Source: Trichaptum fuscoviolaceum (taxonomy: Eukaryota > Basidiomycota > Agaricomycetes > Hymenochaetales > Trichaptaceae). From it: 64,000 bases of DNA. This document shows, one piece after another, positions 11,996 to 22,183 of this stretch (position 1 is its first letter; each line of letters starts with the position of its first letter). Position numbers and translations under genes: made by a program. The stretch covers positions 1,153,599 through 1,217,598 of the forward strand of contig CAJSYZ010000001.1 in assembly GCA_910574455.1 (NCBI GenBank). Direction: 5' to 3'. Below the pieces are notes generated by a model. That model was not told the DNA's origin and searched no databases. It was given only the letters and a program-made list of their open reading frames with translations.

Positions 11996-13114
11996 CTACA
12001 CCCACTCCTTATTGCCCTTGTGAGAGATGAATGCACCTGTATCTTTAAGCGTGGCATTGTCGACGATATGCAACACAGCTTTAATCGACTCCTCAGGCGT
12101 GATCGGTCCATTGAAATCGGGATATCCAATTTGAAACTTCTTGATCAAAGTCGGGAAGTATTTCAGCTCCTCCTCTGTCGCTATAAAAGAGTGTGTTAAA
12201 CCTCATGTCATTCCTCCCGGACTTAAGCAGAAAATTGCATGAAACCTACGCGGCGCCACAGCGGTATTTACCATACCAGGACTAATCGACAAGAAGATAA
12301 ATCCTTCACTCTTGTACTTCACGGCGTATTTCCCAATTGCTAGGTTAAGTGCAGCCTTGGAGACGGAGTATGGTGCGCTCTCGGAAAAGTCGCATGTGAG
12401 CGTGAAGTCCAGATCCCCAGCACCTGAAGTTATTGTTATGACCTTCTTCGTTTGACCGGCCTGGAGTAATGGCATTAATGCATTGATTGTGTGGACAACG
12501 CCAATGACGTTAACATGAAACTGATCAATCGTAAGCCACTGTGAACCTGTTTGAGATAACCGCTGAAGACTTACAGATCTATTCAAGATATCCTCGACGT
12601 TCTGGGCATCTTTTTCGGAACTGACAAAGATTACATATTGAATGATACTGTAGCTGCTAAAGGAGAGGTTCGCGGAGGACTCACTAGTTGTCGAAGCTAA
12701 GAGGGATATTCGCAGTTTCAACGAGTGCTCCGTTGTTTATCAGCACATCGACCTTCCCCCCAGTGAGTCCCGATATTTCTTGTACTGCAGCCTATGGATA
12801 TAAGGTCCACTTCATCACCCTTGACGGATGACTTAAGGAAATTGAACATGCACTAACCTTTAATTCTTGGATATCGGTGATATCGACTTGCAGGATGTGA
12901 ACATTAGGACGTTTGAGGTCTACGACTCTATGTGCAGTTTTCTTGCTCCGGACCAGAGCAAATACTGTGTTGGCTGAGTTGCTACTGAGCTGGTTGACAA
13001 ACTCAAGCTGAATAGTAGTATAACGGCGTGTTAGTAATCATCAGAGGCCTACCAATGTCGTGAATCACTCACGCCTAGGCCTCTGGCTGCACCAGTAACG
13101 ACGTAGATAGACAT
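11996..13114 (-). CDS. Short-chain dehydrogenase/reductase (NAD(P)-binding)
   Basis: Six exons (13073-13114, 12858-13007, 12685-12791, 12575-12620, 12250-12520, 11996-12180) give 266 residues, the usual size. The N-terminal nucleotide motif is VTGAARGLG; VDVLINNGAL is the NAG-type stabilising motif; the active site is in the segment SGAGDL ... YSVSKAALN, with Tyr and Lys in YSVSK. SPGMVNTAVAP lines the substrate side, and the protein ends in HKGNKEWV. This tail is typical of small fungal SDRs related to the C-factor/norsolorinate ketoreductase group; the substrate is unknown. A broken close paralogue lies 5 kb downstream in the same orientation. The 51-base leader/promoter segment just upstream is present again, inverted, at 16.9 kb. 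Confidence 0.9.
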
Positions 13115-13136
13115 ATGCACTTGTGCTTGTGTGTGT

Positions 13137-13188
13137 ACGTACTGCAACAGAAAGTGATCTGCCCTCTTTTTTTGATACTCCGATGTCC
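13137..13188 (+). repeat. Inverted-repeat arm A, in the promoter of the intact SDR gene
   Basis: This segment, from ACGTACTGCAACAG to CTCCGATGTC, reappears in reverse complement at 16918-16970 with only a few differences. It lies immediately upstream of the SDR start codon at 13114. Confidence 0.75.
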
Positions 13189-14130
13189 ATCTGCCTAAAA
13201 AGGTAGTAAGACCCGGAACACTCCAGCTTAGTAGTAGTACTACTGTATATGGTATATGTATGTAGTAATTGCGTGCGACATTATCAAATTGTTGTCTACT
13301 AAGTCATCTCGTGCGAACGCTCATGTCTACTATCTTCTGGCATCCTATAGCTCAACTTGCCTCAGATCTGTCTGCTCGTCAACGTTGGCTTTAAGGCCTA
13401 CTGGGCTGTTGAGTGTGCCCGCTGAGAGGACTGCTTTAAGTTTTACTTTTGTAGGAGAAGCTTGATGCACCAGTCCTGGATTGTTGGAAAACCAGCGGAC
13501 TTGAACCAGCCGCAATTCTTTCTTAGAATGAACATATTTTGAACGGCACACATGCATAAACCCCACACTGGCATTGTTAATTCCGATATCCAAACAGTCA
13601 GCAGGAAATTGGCTTTTGCAAACTTCGGGGATTCAACACCTCACTCAGAACAGCGGCAGCGATGATCACGATTTCCTTCCGCTTCGCTAGTCTTGGACAC
13701 CTCAGACACGAGGCACTCTTGAGCAGCGCAGTAGGCGCTGCCATCAAATAGGCCGACGCCGACAGCACATTCTTTCGTTCAGCAAGTAAGGTCGATGAGG
13801 CACACCTCGCATACATCAGTCTCGAGACGCAGAAGGTTGTCGGGTACGCTGCGCCACCTGGAGAGCCGGAATTCTCCTACAGCACACCTGATTACAACCA
13901 AACCGAAGATGAATCCCAAACCAACGGGATAGTAAGTATCTTTACGGAAACCGACGCCATTGGAGATCTTTATTCGTCCGATGAGAAGCCATCCGAAGGA
14001 CAACCCCATATCTCAGTGATATTACCAGCTACCGAGTCAAGTGCTAGTACTTGCCATGGCTTGAGATGCCAGCGATCGGGTAACCTGACATGGTATGTGC
14101 TATTCTTTTCTCTTTTCCCCTTTGGTCACG

Positions 14131-14236
14131 TCTCATTACTTCCAAGGAACTTTGCCACGACAAGCTCGTCAGCTATTACAGCTCTCCAACCACTCTGACT
14201 TCCGCTAATACTTCGCCCATCGCTTTGCAGTGATTC
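14131..14236 (+). repeat. Direct repeat, upstream copy
   Basis: About 105 bases from CTCATTACTTCCAAGGAAC to GTGATTCAGG; it matches 16581-16688 at roughly 85-90 percent by eye. Beyond it, homology resumes at 14444 after about 200 bases that the second copy lacks. Confidence 0.7.
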
Positions 14237-16580
14237 AGGCTCTCTGCTTCGTCACTATCTGCACCATTTGGCTCGAGTGGTGTTTGCTCGACACTACCGT
14301 GACCTCGATTCGACCTTTGAACCTCAATAGAGAGTACTCTTGTTCTCGCTGTCCGTGTTACCCGATCAGTGGCTGGACTAGCCCAGTTCTCGAACTCAAG
14401 CACCCTAACCCCCAAAACGTCCGCCAAGTTCTTGTGCTACTCGTCGACTGATTCGCCTCCTTCGATTACCCAGCGCACAGGGTAATGCTTCTGATGCACC
14501 CCGGACATCCATCCATCGATTTGACACTCATCGATTCTCGCCTTTGCCTCCGCCGCTCTAGCATATCCTCAGTCACATTTCTTGATGGCGCTACTCGCGG
14601 GGCAAATAAGTTGGCATTGTCAGCTCCACATTGCCGGTATAGCAGAGGCTTTTCATTACTTCGTAGGCAGCACTTTTTTTCGACGCTCGATCGCTTACTG
14701 AACTTCAGATTTAGTGTATGCCTCGGGTCCATTAGCTTGGACGGCATGTCCCCTTCCGAAAACGTAAGCATATTCTTCTCCTTCCGTTCATGAATACCAT
14801 GCTCACCTTCAGACGCAGTGTAGGAAGTTGCCACCCCAGATATCCATCATCCTGGGTCCAATCTGTTAAGAGGCAGACCACTTCTGAAAACGTGAGCGTT
14901 TACAATCTTATCTGCTTGCTATCTTTCTGACCCTCAGTCTAGGTCCTGGTGCAAGTACCTACGCGCCCGAGTTTGCGTCCATTGAGCAACCTCGTTAATC
15001 ATCTGCTGCGGCTTCAGCCACGACAGTTCCTCGGCTTTCTGACATTTGCCTGTCAGTGACCTACGATACATGCGACTTGTCGGACTAGTGCCAAGCACCC
15101 CCTTGTTTGCCAGTTGCCTTCCACAAGGATCCTGGCGAGCGTCGTGTCAAGTCCCGTGTTGCACAACATTTGCTACTTGCTGCCCCTCTTCGAAGCTGTG
15201 CGTGCACCTTCCTTTTGTTACGCGGTGCCATCCTAACTCCTTATAGCAATGATCGAAAGGGATCCATTCCAGCCGTGCTCAGCAGTCACCTATCCCAAGA
15301 AAGCAGATTACTAGTAGCAAAGAAGTCATCAAGAGTAGAGACACCCCGTCCTGAAGTCTCAAGAGGCTTGAGTTTAGCAACAGAATCTATGCGGCAACCC
15401 AGTCAATCAACCCTCTCAGCCACTCTCGGTCGATCGTCGTTCACCTGACGTTGTGGTTCCTTGTCAACAGGAGGACCGTGCACAGTCCTGCTGGGGGTTC
15501 TGCCTAGGCCAGGCATTTCCTCATCAGCTGCAGATCTTAGGCCAGATATAATGCTGCAAGGTTTCACTAGACAGACTGCGCCTAGGCCAGGCTCAGTCTC
15601 GGCCCCGGAGTCAAGGTTGCCCACTACGCGCACACGTTCTCGCGCTCACGATTCCAGCTCTCCGCGCAAAGACTCCTCCCAAGACTGCAATGACGCCTAT
15701 CACTCCTGGACATTCTGCTCTTTGCCACTCTTGCCTAGCTCTGTAGGACACTCTACTCGCTCTGCTTCTGCGGTCTTTTCCCCCTCACCTATGGACCTTG
15801 GGATAGCTCTGGAAAGCAGCCTGGATTGACTCCTGCTCTGAGTTGACCCGTCTTTTCTGTTTATATATACCCGGACTCGTTCCGTTTTAATCTCCTGCTA
15901 GACGATGTTTGATACTCAAGTGAACTACAGTACCAACACAATTACCGAGGAACGACTGGCATCACTGCTTCGACCTATTAGAAGATATACACTATTGGTT
16001 GTGAGAAAATTTTCGCTGCCGGACTTAGCACTGACCTCGCCAACCTTTCGGAATTCCTGGTTGTTGTAAGACCAATCGACATCAAGACCGCCTTCCATTT
16101 GACACTGATTCGCCTCTTTGTCACGCTCTTTGGATAGGTCTACTGACTATACTCTCTCTCAGTCTCCTCTTATATATCCTAGTCTTGCTCGATCCTTAAG
16201 GAGTCCTGTGAGCTTCCACTCGTAATTACTGGACACCGACTGGCAATCACTGTTTTGGCCTACTAGAAGGTACTACACTTCGCCGGGGACGGCCACTCTT
16301 GTAGGGAGAGTTGGTTATCGTTTTCTGCTGTTGTGGATCAGCCTTTGCTTTCGGGCAAAGCACTTGACCACGTCAACTATCCGGAATTCTTGGTAGCACG
16401 CAAGTCCGTTCGACGTCTCTGGGACAGTATTTTTCTGTGACTCTTTCTTATCCGTATTCCTCTCCTGTACTTGGTACTGCACACACTCCTTTGATCTATT
16501 TTCTTACTTTTCTCTCTCTTTCGTACTTGTACATAGTACCATACACACTCCTTTGGGCTTTGATTTTTCATTATAGAAGT

Positions 16581-16688
16581 CTCATTTCTTCCAAGGAACT
16601 TCGCAACGACAAGCTCATCAGCTATAATAGCTCTCCAACCACTCCAACTTTCGCCTATACTTCGCCCGTCGCATTCCAGTGATTCAGG
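16581..16688 (+). repeat. Direct repeat, downstream copy
   Basis: Matches 14131-14236. The repeat continues to about 16765, where it matches 14444-14500, so the downstream copy lacks an internal stretch of about 200 bases. Confidence 0.7.
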
Positions 16689-16917
16689 TTCTTGCACTGC
16701 TTGTCGAGTGATTCGCCTCCTTCGCCGCTCCTGCACAAACCGGGTGCTGCTTCCGATGCACTGTAAACCAAGCCCCGGATATGCGCAACCGCTGTGGCAG
16801 CCCATTTTGCAACATTAGTTTTTATTACTAGTTATATGCTACTAAACTGAGTACTACTGGAAGTAGTACATAGACTAAAGAAGTACCTGGGGTCATGGCA
16901 TGTGCCGACCGGCATTT

Positions 16918-16970
16918 GACATCGGAGTATTAAAAAGGAGGGCAGATCACTTTCTGTTGCAGTAGTACGT
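16918..16970 (-). repeat. Inverted-repeat arm B, copy of the SDR promoter segment
   Basis: Reverse complement of 13137-13188. The flanking bases on the far side do not continue into SDR coding sequence, so only the promoter segment was copied or left behind. The two arms enclose about 3.7 kb of decayed repeats. Confidence 0.75.
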
Positions 16971-17963
16971 GGGCTTTCAGAGTACTATGAAGCAGATTTT
17001 CAGATAATTTACGCTGCATGCTTGGTATCAATTTATACCACCAGCCTTGCAATGAAAATGATGACAAAGGAAAAGAAGTAGTAGTGGCATTACTCATCCT
17101 GTTTGTAACTCTTCGCTCTTCCGACTCGGATATGTATCATTAGAACCGCCGTATACAGCCAGGAAGCAGATGAAAGGAGGTTCTGGGGATTTGTCATTGA
17201 GCGCTCGAGTTAGTGTGCAGGGGGAACTTACGTTCAAGTTTTCAAGTAATAGTAATGACGTTTTCATAAAATAGCTGCATCTTCAAATTTCCTTTAGTTC
17301 AATGATAAATTTCCAGAATCTCCTTCTAACCACCTCCTGCACCTCCTGGTCCGCGCATTAGTAGCTGTAGTCACTGATGATACATATCCGAGAGACTTAC
17401 CAATAAAATGAAGTCTATGCCTCATAAAGTCGCATGATCCTTCATCACTCTCCCGCATTACGCCGAGATCAAATATCACACTGGACTTTTATATTAAATG
17501 CCCTTCTTTCTATAACATTTTGTCATTTCGACTCCTGGTCGATGCCACGCTCGCCCGAAGCCAATCTTGAAGGTTCAACCCACTATAACTCTTGAACCTA
17601 GAGTGTCCAATTCATCCTACAAGTATTGTTTTACCTGCAGCTATGAGGACGTAAACATGTCGGGTAGAGTGGAAATATCGTTTCAGTAAAACATCATCTT
17701 ACCTTTCCTATAATCATGACATGATCCTGCCTTAGTTCCTTGGAGCACTAAAGCTTCCTCTTGTTCGTTTTCTTTAAAATTCTTGAGGGGTGGCCAGTGG
17801 AGTGTGGATTTGGAACTGTGAATCTCGATGGTCGTTGATGCAGCCAACAATGTATAACTTTGTATTGCCCTCCTCTTAACGCGTCAAAGTGTAAGTTCGA
17901 GCGATTGAGTTAATACACATACATAAATACCATAAGCTGTTTTGTGTAAGTTAGGTGTAGTGA
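16971..17963. other. No supported gene
   Basis: Short spliced frames can be drawn on the minus strand around 17.3-17.85 kb (for example one ending in HFIGGAGGG), but none matches a family I know, and their start is unclear. I leave the stretch unassigned. Confidence 0.4.
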
Positions 17964-19034
17964 TCATACCCACTCTTTGTTTCCTTCATGAGAAATGAAT
18001 GCGCCCGTATCCTTTTGCGTGGCCTCGTTGACAACACGAAGTACGGCTTTGACCGACTCCTCGGGCAAAATCGCTCCCTTGAATTCTGAGTAGACTACTT
18101 GAATCTTCTTCACCATGTCGAGGTAAAATTTCGGCTGCTCCTCTGTCGCTAGATATGGGACTAATGTAAACTGATTGCCTAAGTGAAGACAGACGTACAC
18201 ATGGACACTTACGCGGCGCTACAGCGGTATTCACTTACCCATGGGCCCTTTTGCCTTGAAAGCCACGGCATATTTAGCAATCGCCATATTGAGGGCAGCC
18301 TTGGAGATACTGCACGGAACGCTCATGTCGAGTTCGCCTACGAGTGTGTTGTCGATGTCCGCTATACCTGAAGAGATTGCTATTACCTTCTTCGCTTGAC
18401 CAGCCTGAAGAAGTGGCATGAACACGTTGATAGTGTGGACAACACCAATGACGTTAATGTTATACTAAGTCATGGTCAGCAATGGTTAGTAACACCGCGG
18501 TGATATTTGAGTCTTACTGCTTTACTATAAGCTTCCTCGATGTTCTGAGCTTCTTATTCTGAGCTAACAACGAGACATTGATGAGCTTTAGTTTCTATTA
18601 AAGAGTACATAAATGACCTACGAATCGTCGAAGCTAAGAGGAGGACTCGATGTATCGACAAGAGCTGCGTTGTTGATCAACACATCAAGCTTGCCACCGG
18701 TGACTTTGGAAACTTCCTGAGCTGCAGCCTATATCCGTCGGTCTCCTTAAATCACTCCTTAACAGTTAGGATAATGTACCGACCTTCCGTTCCTTCACGT
18801 TAGTGATATCGGCCTGCAGGATATGGACATTAGACCGCTTAAGATCGACAACTCTTTGTGCAGCATTCTTATTCCGGACCAGCGCGAACACTGTATTAGC
18901 AGAGTTGCTGCTGAGCTGATTGACGAACTCGAGCTAGTTTAACAGCACGTCAGCTAAAGCAGTGCATGGGCTCAGCATCGTAGAAACACCCACCCTATAC
19001 CCCGGGCTGCGCCAGTCACGACGTAGGAAGACAT
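17964..19034 (-). pseudogene. Broken paralogue of the short-chain dehydrogenase at 12-13 kb
   Basis: The exon layout of the intact copy can be followed from ATG 19034 (VTGAARGIG) to the stop at 17964 (tail HEGNKEWV). Two lesions are visible. First, in the fourth exon a codon that is Lys (AAA) in the intact copy is TAA (near 18557-18559). Second, about 50 bases are missing near 18240, removing the region equal to FIFLSISPGMVNTAVAP. At that deletion a new GGTAAGT sequence could act as donor to the old acceptor and would keep the frame, but the upstream TAA remains. Cofactor and YSVSK-like segments (CSISKAALN here, where Cys replaces the catalytic Tyr) are otherwise recognisable. Loss of the catalytic tyrosine also argues against enzyme activity. 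Confidence 0.88.
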
Positions 19035-19693
19035 TTGTTTCGTTTAGATGTCCCGATGTGCTCGACAAAAAGAGCGTCCAACAGTCACTTTATACTGCAG
19101 ATGGCCACTCTGAGAGGATACAATTGGGAAGATTTTATTCAATCTCTTTGTAATTATCCGCCTCGGGATTATTGTATCGGGACAGGAGTTTGACTGTTAG
19201 CAAGGCTACCAAGGGTCGAATACTATCGTGGGTTAGTCGGCAACTCCGTCCTTCGCCGTAAGCTATCAACCAGACTTCCAGACATAACTGACGTTCAATC
19301 GTACTCACTAGCACCGTGACTCGGACTGGGCACCTGACCATCTCGCTGATTGTTTTTCTGTGTGCCAAATTGAACTTCAAGGTGAACCCGATGAGTTATC
19401 GATAGTTCACTGTAAATATACGATTGTTTCGAGTACGTCTCTAATCCGTGTAGCATACTGTATATATATCTGGACAGCAAATATTGATTTGGTGAACTTT
19501 TTGAGAGTAAGGCTGGCAAGGCATGAAATAGTATCTGGAAGAAATGTGTTGTGCGTAAAAGGCAAGCCAAGACTCATTATGATGAAATGAAGCGCCCGAA
19601 CATTTCCCTTTTGGCACACATGCAACACCAAATTTACGACCACGACGACCACACAAGCCTTGGGAGCTTGCGCCTCGCTCACCGCCAGCGTCA
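19035..19693. other. Intergenic; divergent promoters, nothing else seen
   Basis: Lies between the broken SDR and the Per1-like gene. The frames present are short and do not match known proteins. Confidence 0.5.
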
Positions 19694-20745
19694 ATGACGC
19701 GCTGTATTTCAGGCCGATACCTGTTTCTTATTCTTATTTATTGTGCTGCTATAGTCAACGCATCCGCAGGAGACCGCTCTCAGCCCTTCCAGGACTGCCT
19801 CCAATTATGCGACGCTCAACGTTGTCGGCCTGAAAACGATCGCCAGCTTTCTTTCTTTCTTCGTCTGACCCGCTGGACATGTCTCGACGACTGCAAATAC
19901 ACGTGTACACACCTCATGACCGACATGGACGAGGCCGACGGAAAACCGGTGTTGCAATATTACGGAAAATGGCCATTTTGGCGATTATGGGGGATGCAGG
20001 AGCCTGCTTCTGTGTTCTTCTCGCTTGGAAATTTCTGGGTACATTTGTCGGGTTATAAAGCCGTGAAAAAGCTGGTGCCAATTGGCCATCCGATGCGAGA
20101 CTATCTCGTGTATTGGAGTTGTGTTAGCATGAACGCGTGGATTTGGTCTTCTGTTTTTCATACCAGAGGTGCGTAATTCAACAATTACCATCTGCCCCTT
20201 CTAAATTAATCGTAGACACGCCAACGACCGAAAGATGGGATTACTTCTCAGCAGCTCTTGCAATCCTCTTTGCGCTCCAATTCACCGTGTCGCGTTTCTT
20301 TTTCGTTGGGAGGCCGCGACGTCGCTTACTGCACAAGTTATGGACAGTGGGCTGCATACTTACCTACCTCGCTCACGTCACCTACCTATATGTACTCCCT
20401 CGATTTGACTATACGTACAACATTCTCTTCAACCTCATCATCGGTCTTGCCCACAACCTACTCTGGGTTCTCTATTCGCTTCCTTCATCGCTTACCGTCG
20501 TCCGAAGGTTCCCGCCCTCCGCCGTTTCACGCAGATATAGGCCGGACTTCGCACAAGGAGCAGCTGTGTGTGTTGGGCTGACGATGACTGCAATGAGCCT
20601 GGAGCTATTCGACTTCCCGGCGGTCTGGCGTGTACTCGACGCCCACGCACTATGGCACGCGGCGACAATTCCAATTTCAAGTCTGTGGTACAAGTTCTTG
20701 ATCAAGGACGCTCTGGATGATGGATGGAAAATAAGCCGTTTATAG
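19694..20745 (+). CDS. PER1: Per1/PGAP3-like GPI-anchor lipid remodelling protein
   Basis: ER membrane protein of the CREST hydrolase superfamily that removes the sn-2 acyl chain from GPI anchors during lipid remodelling. Exons 19694-20168 and 20216-20745 encode 334 residues, typical for the family. A signal peptide (FLILIYCAAIVNA) precedes a luminal Cys-rich part (FQDCLQLCDAQRC, WTCLDDCKYTC), then QYYGKWPFWR and about seven membrane spans. The putative catalytic residues of the superfamily are visible in WSSVFHTRD, at the splice junction, and in DAHALWHA. The start is the first ATG before the signal peptide. The assignment rests on the whole-length pattern and is firm. Confidence 0.94.
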
Positions 20746-21604
20746 TGACTCTGGACTGTACATCGGACGCGTTATAATTTCAGCGTTGTGATGGTCTGCG
20801 AAGCCTCGTATCACCACGTCAATACCAACCTCAAGTTTGCATTGGAGTACAAGCTTGTTTTGGCTTAGCTCCTGCCTGGTCCACACTACTGTTGTGTTTG
20901 GTCGTTACAGCAATCCATCCAACCAGGCTCAGCATTCGTGGTCCTTTATTCAGAACCGCGTTCTGCGAGACTTCCCCGCAACGTGGTAGCTTCTATCCGC
21001 TCACCTCGGGCCCGTCAAGCACCTTCTTTTCCTACATACGGACTACTTAAACCCCATGTCCCTGTACACCGAGTTCCAGACTGCCTTGCGGTCAGAGCGT
21101 TTCTATTGCCATTCATTTCTCGCTGCGGGAATGCTCTACTACCGAATGTCAACATGTACCATCGTGCATCGTGTTAGCGACATGCTTTTTATATCCAGGG
21201 GTCAATTGTGTTGCACGTACATGTACCAGAGTGTCTATGTGTACTGTTTGCTTTAAATGCGATGTGCTTCTGTCTTCTCCTTAGTCTCGACGATTGTCCG
21301 CGGGCCTCGCATCAGTTCACTGCTACTGTCTCCGACGGTGATTATGGCGCAAACCTACACGCGTCGTCTGGCGACTGAATACTCCAGACTTAATGGCCGA
21401 TCAACATGGAATCCCCAGTTCCGCTCTCGGTTAAATCATTGATTGATTAACTTCTCATCTAGAGAGCATAGGACAAGGGACAGGTACAGCCTAGAAGTGT
21501 CGCTAAGGTATAAAAGAGAAGAAAGAAGCTTTGCAATCTTCAGGCCATAAAACAATTCTCTTCCCTCACAGGACTTCCAAAGACCTTCGATTCACTGCAC
21601 CAGC
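20746..21604. other. Intergenic region upstream of the metallothionein-like gene
   Basis: No coding region that I can support. Its last 100 bases contain the promoter of the small gene at 21605. Confidence 0.5.
21509..21516 (+). promoter_or_regulatory. TATA box of the small cysteine-rich gene
   Basis: TATAAAAG lies 89 bases before the ATG at 21605. It is a textbook fungal core promoter and supports a real, possibly strongly expressed, gene despite the small size of the product. Confidence 0.65.
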
Positions 21605-21942
21605 ATGTGCGATACTATCAAATGCGAGATATGCGACAAGGCGATCTTGAAGGTGAGCACTTTATGTATTTTGACAAGACGTGTCTTATATTAACTCCAC
21701 CATATAGCCTTGCGGTAAATGCGACAATCGGGAAGAAGTTCGTATACTGCTTTATAGTGCTCATACTATAACCACGTATACTGTCTACTGACTTAAATTA
21801 TGATAGGTATTGAAGGATGTTAAGGTTGAGGATCAGTGCAGCTGCCCAAGTGAGTTTTTCATCACCTCTTGGAAGATCGCCCTGGTTTAACTTGCTGATG
21901 TATTCAGAGAATCAAGGTGGACCACCATGTACGATATTCTGA
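21605..21942 (+). CDS. Small cysteine-rich, metallothionein-like protein
   Basis: Four tiny exons (21605-21652, 21708-21737, 21807-21849, 21908-21942) give 51 residues; all junctions are GT...AG and the frame closes exactly. Eight cysteines are arranged as MCDTIKCEIC, then PCGKC, then CSC, and one near the end (PPCTIF). C-x2-C and C-x-C pairs with many Lys and Asp/Glu residues, and no aromatic residue except the terminal Phe, fit a metal-binding metallothionein-like peptide. I do not recognise an exact family. It has no signal peptide, so a cytosolic role in copper or zinc buffering is the simplest inference. Alternatively it could be a zinc-binding peptide. A strong TATA box stands upstream. 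Confidence 0.65.
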
Positions 21943-22183
21943 GGAGTAGGAGGAAATCGCTCGCCGTAGCCTCGTTATTTTAACGACTTCAGCCATGTTT
22001 CGCACTGTGATAAATTTTGCTTACGAGTTCAAAATGTGATATGATCAAAAGAGTGCTAAACGATATACAATTTCTAAGCTGAAGATCCAAGAAATTCGTG
22101 CGCAACAAGGAGGCCATAAGGATACACAAAAAGTAACAGCTGGGGAACCAAGTTCGAGATATACACATAGATAATGTTGATAT

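Larger units (their letters stand above)
13193..16917. mobile_element. Decayed repeat nest, probably remnants of an LTR retrotransposon
   Basis: No intact gene is present. Diverged direct repeats (14131-14236 and 16581-16688, then 14444-14500 and 16697-16765) lie about 2.45 kb apart, as LTRs would. A second diverged pair (about 15940-16080 and 16225-16400) lies between. Short Ser/Thr/Arg-rich frames around 15.46-15.83 kb could be gag remains, but I cannot recognise a polymerase. The LTR interpretation is inference from spacing alone. Confidence 0.4.

Noticed and set aside
13485..13520. Possible minus-strand tRNA T-arm (GGTTCAAGTCC) at about 13.5 kb
   Set aside because: The five-base stem around the loop does not pair, and no D-arm or acceptor stem can be found at the right distance.
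17293..17850. Possible small spliced gene on the minus strand
   Set aside because: Several plausible splice sites but no start, no conserved product and no family match.
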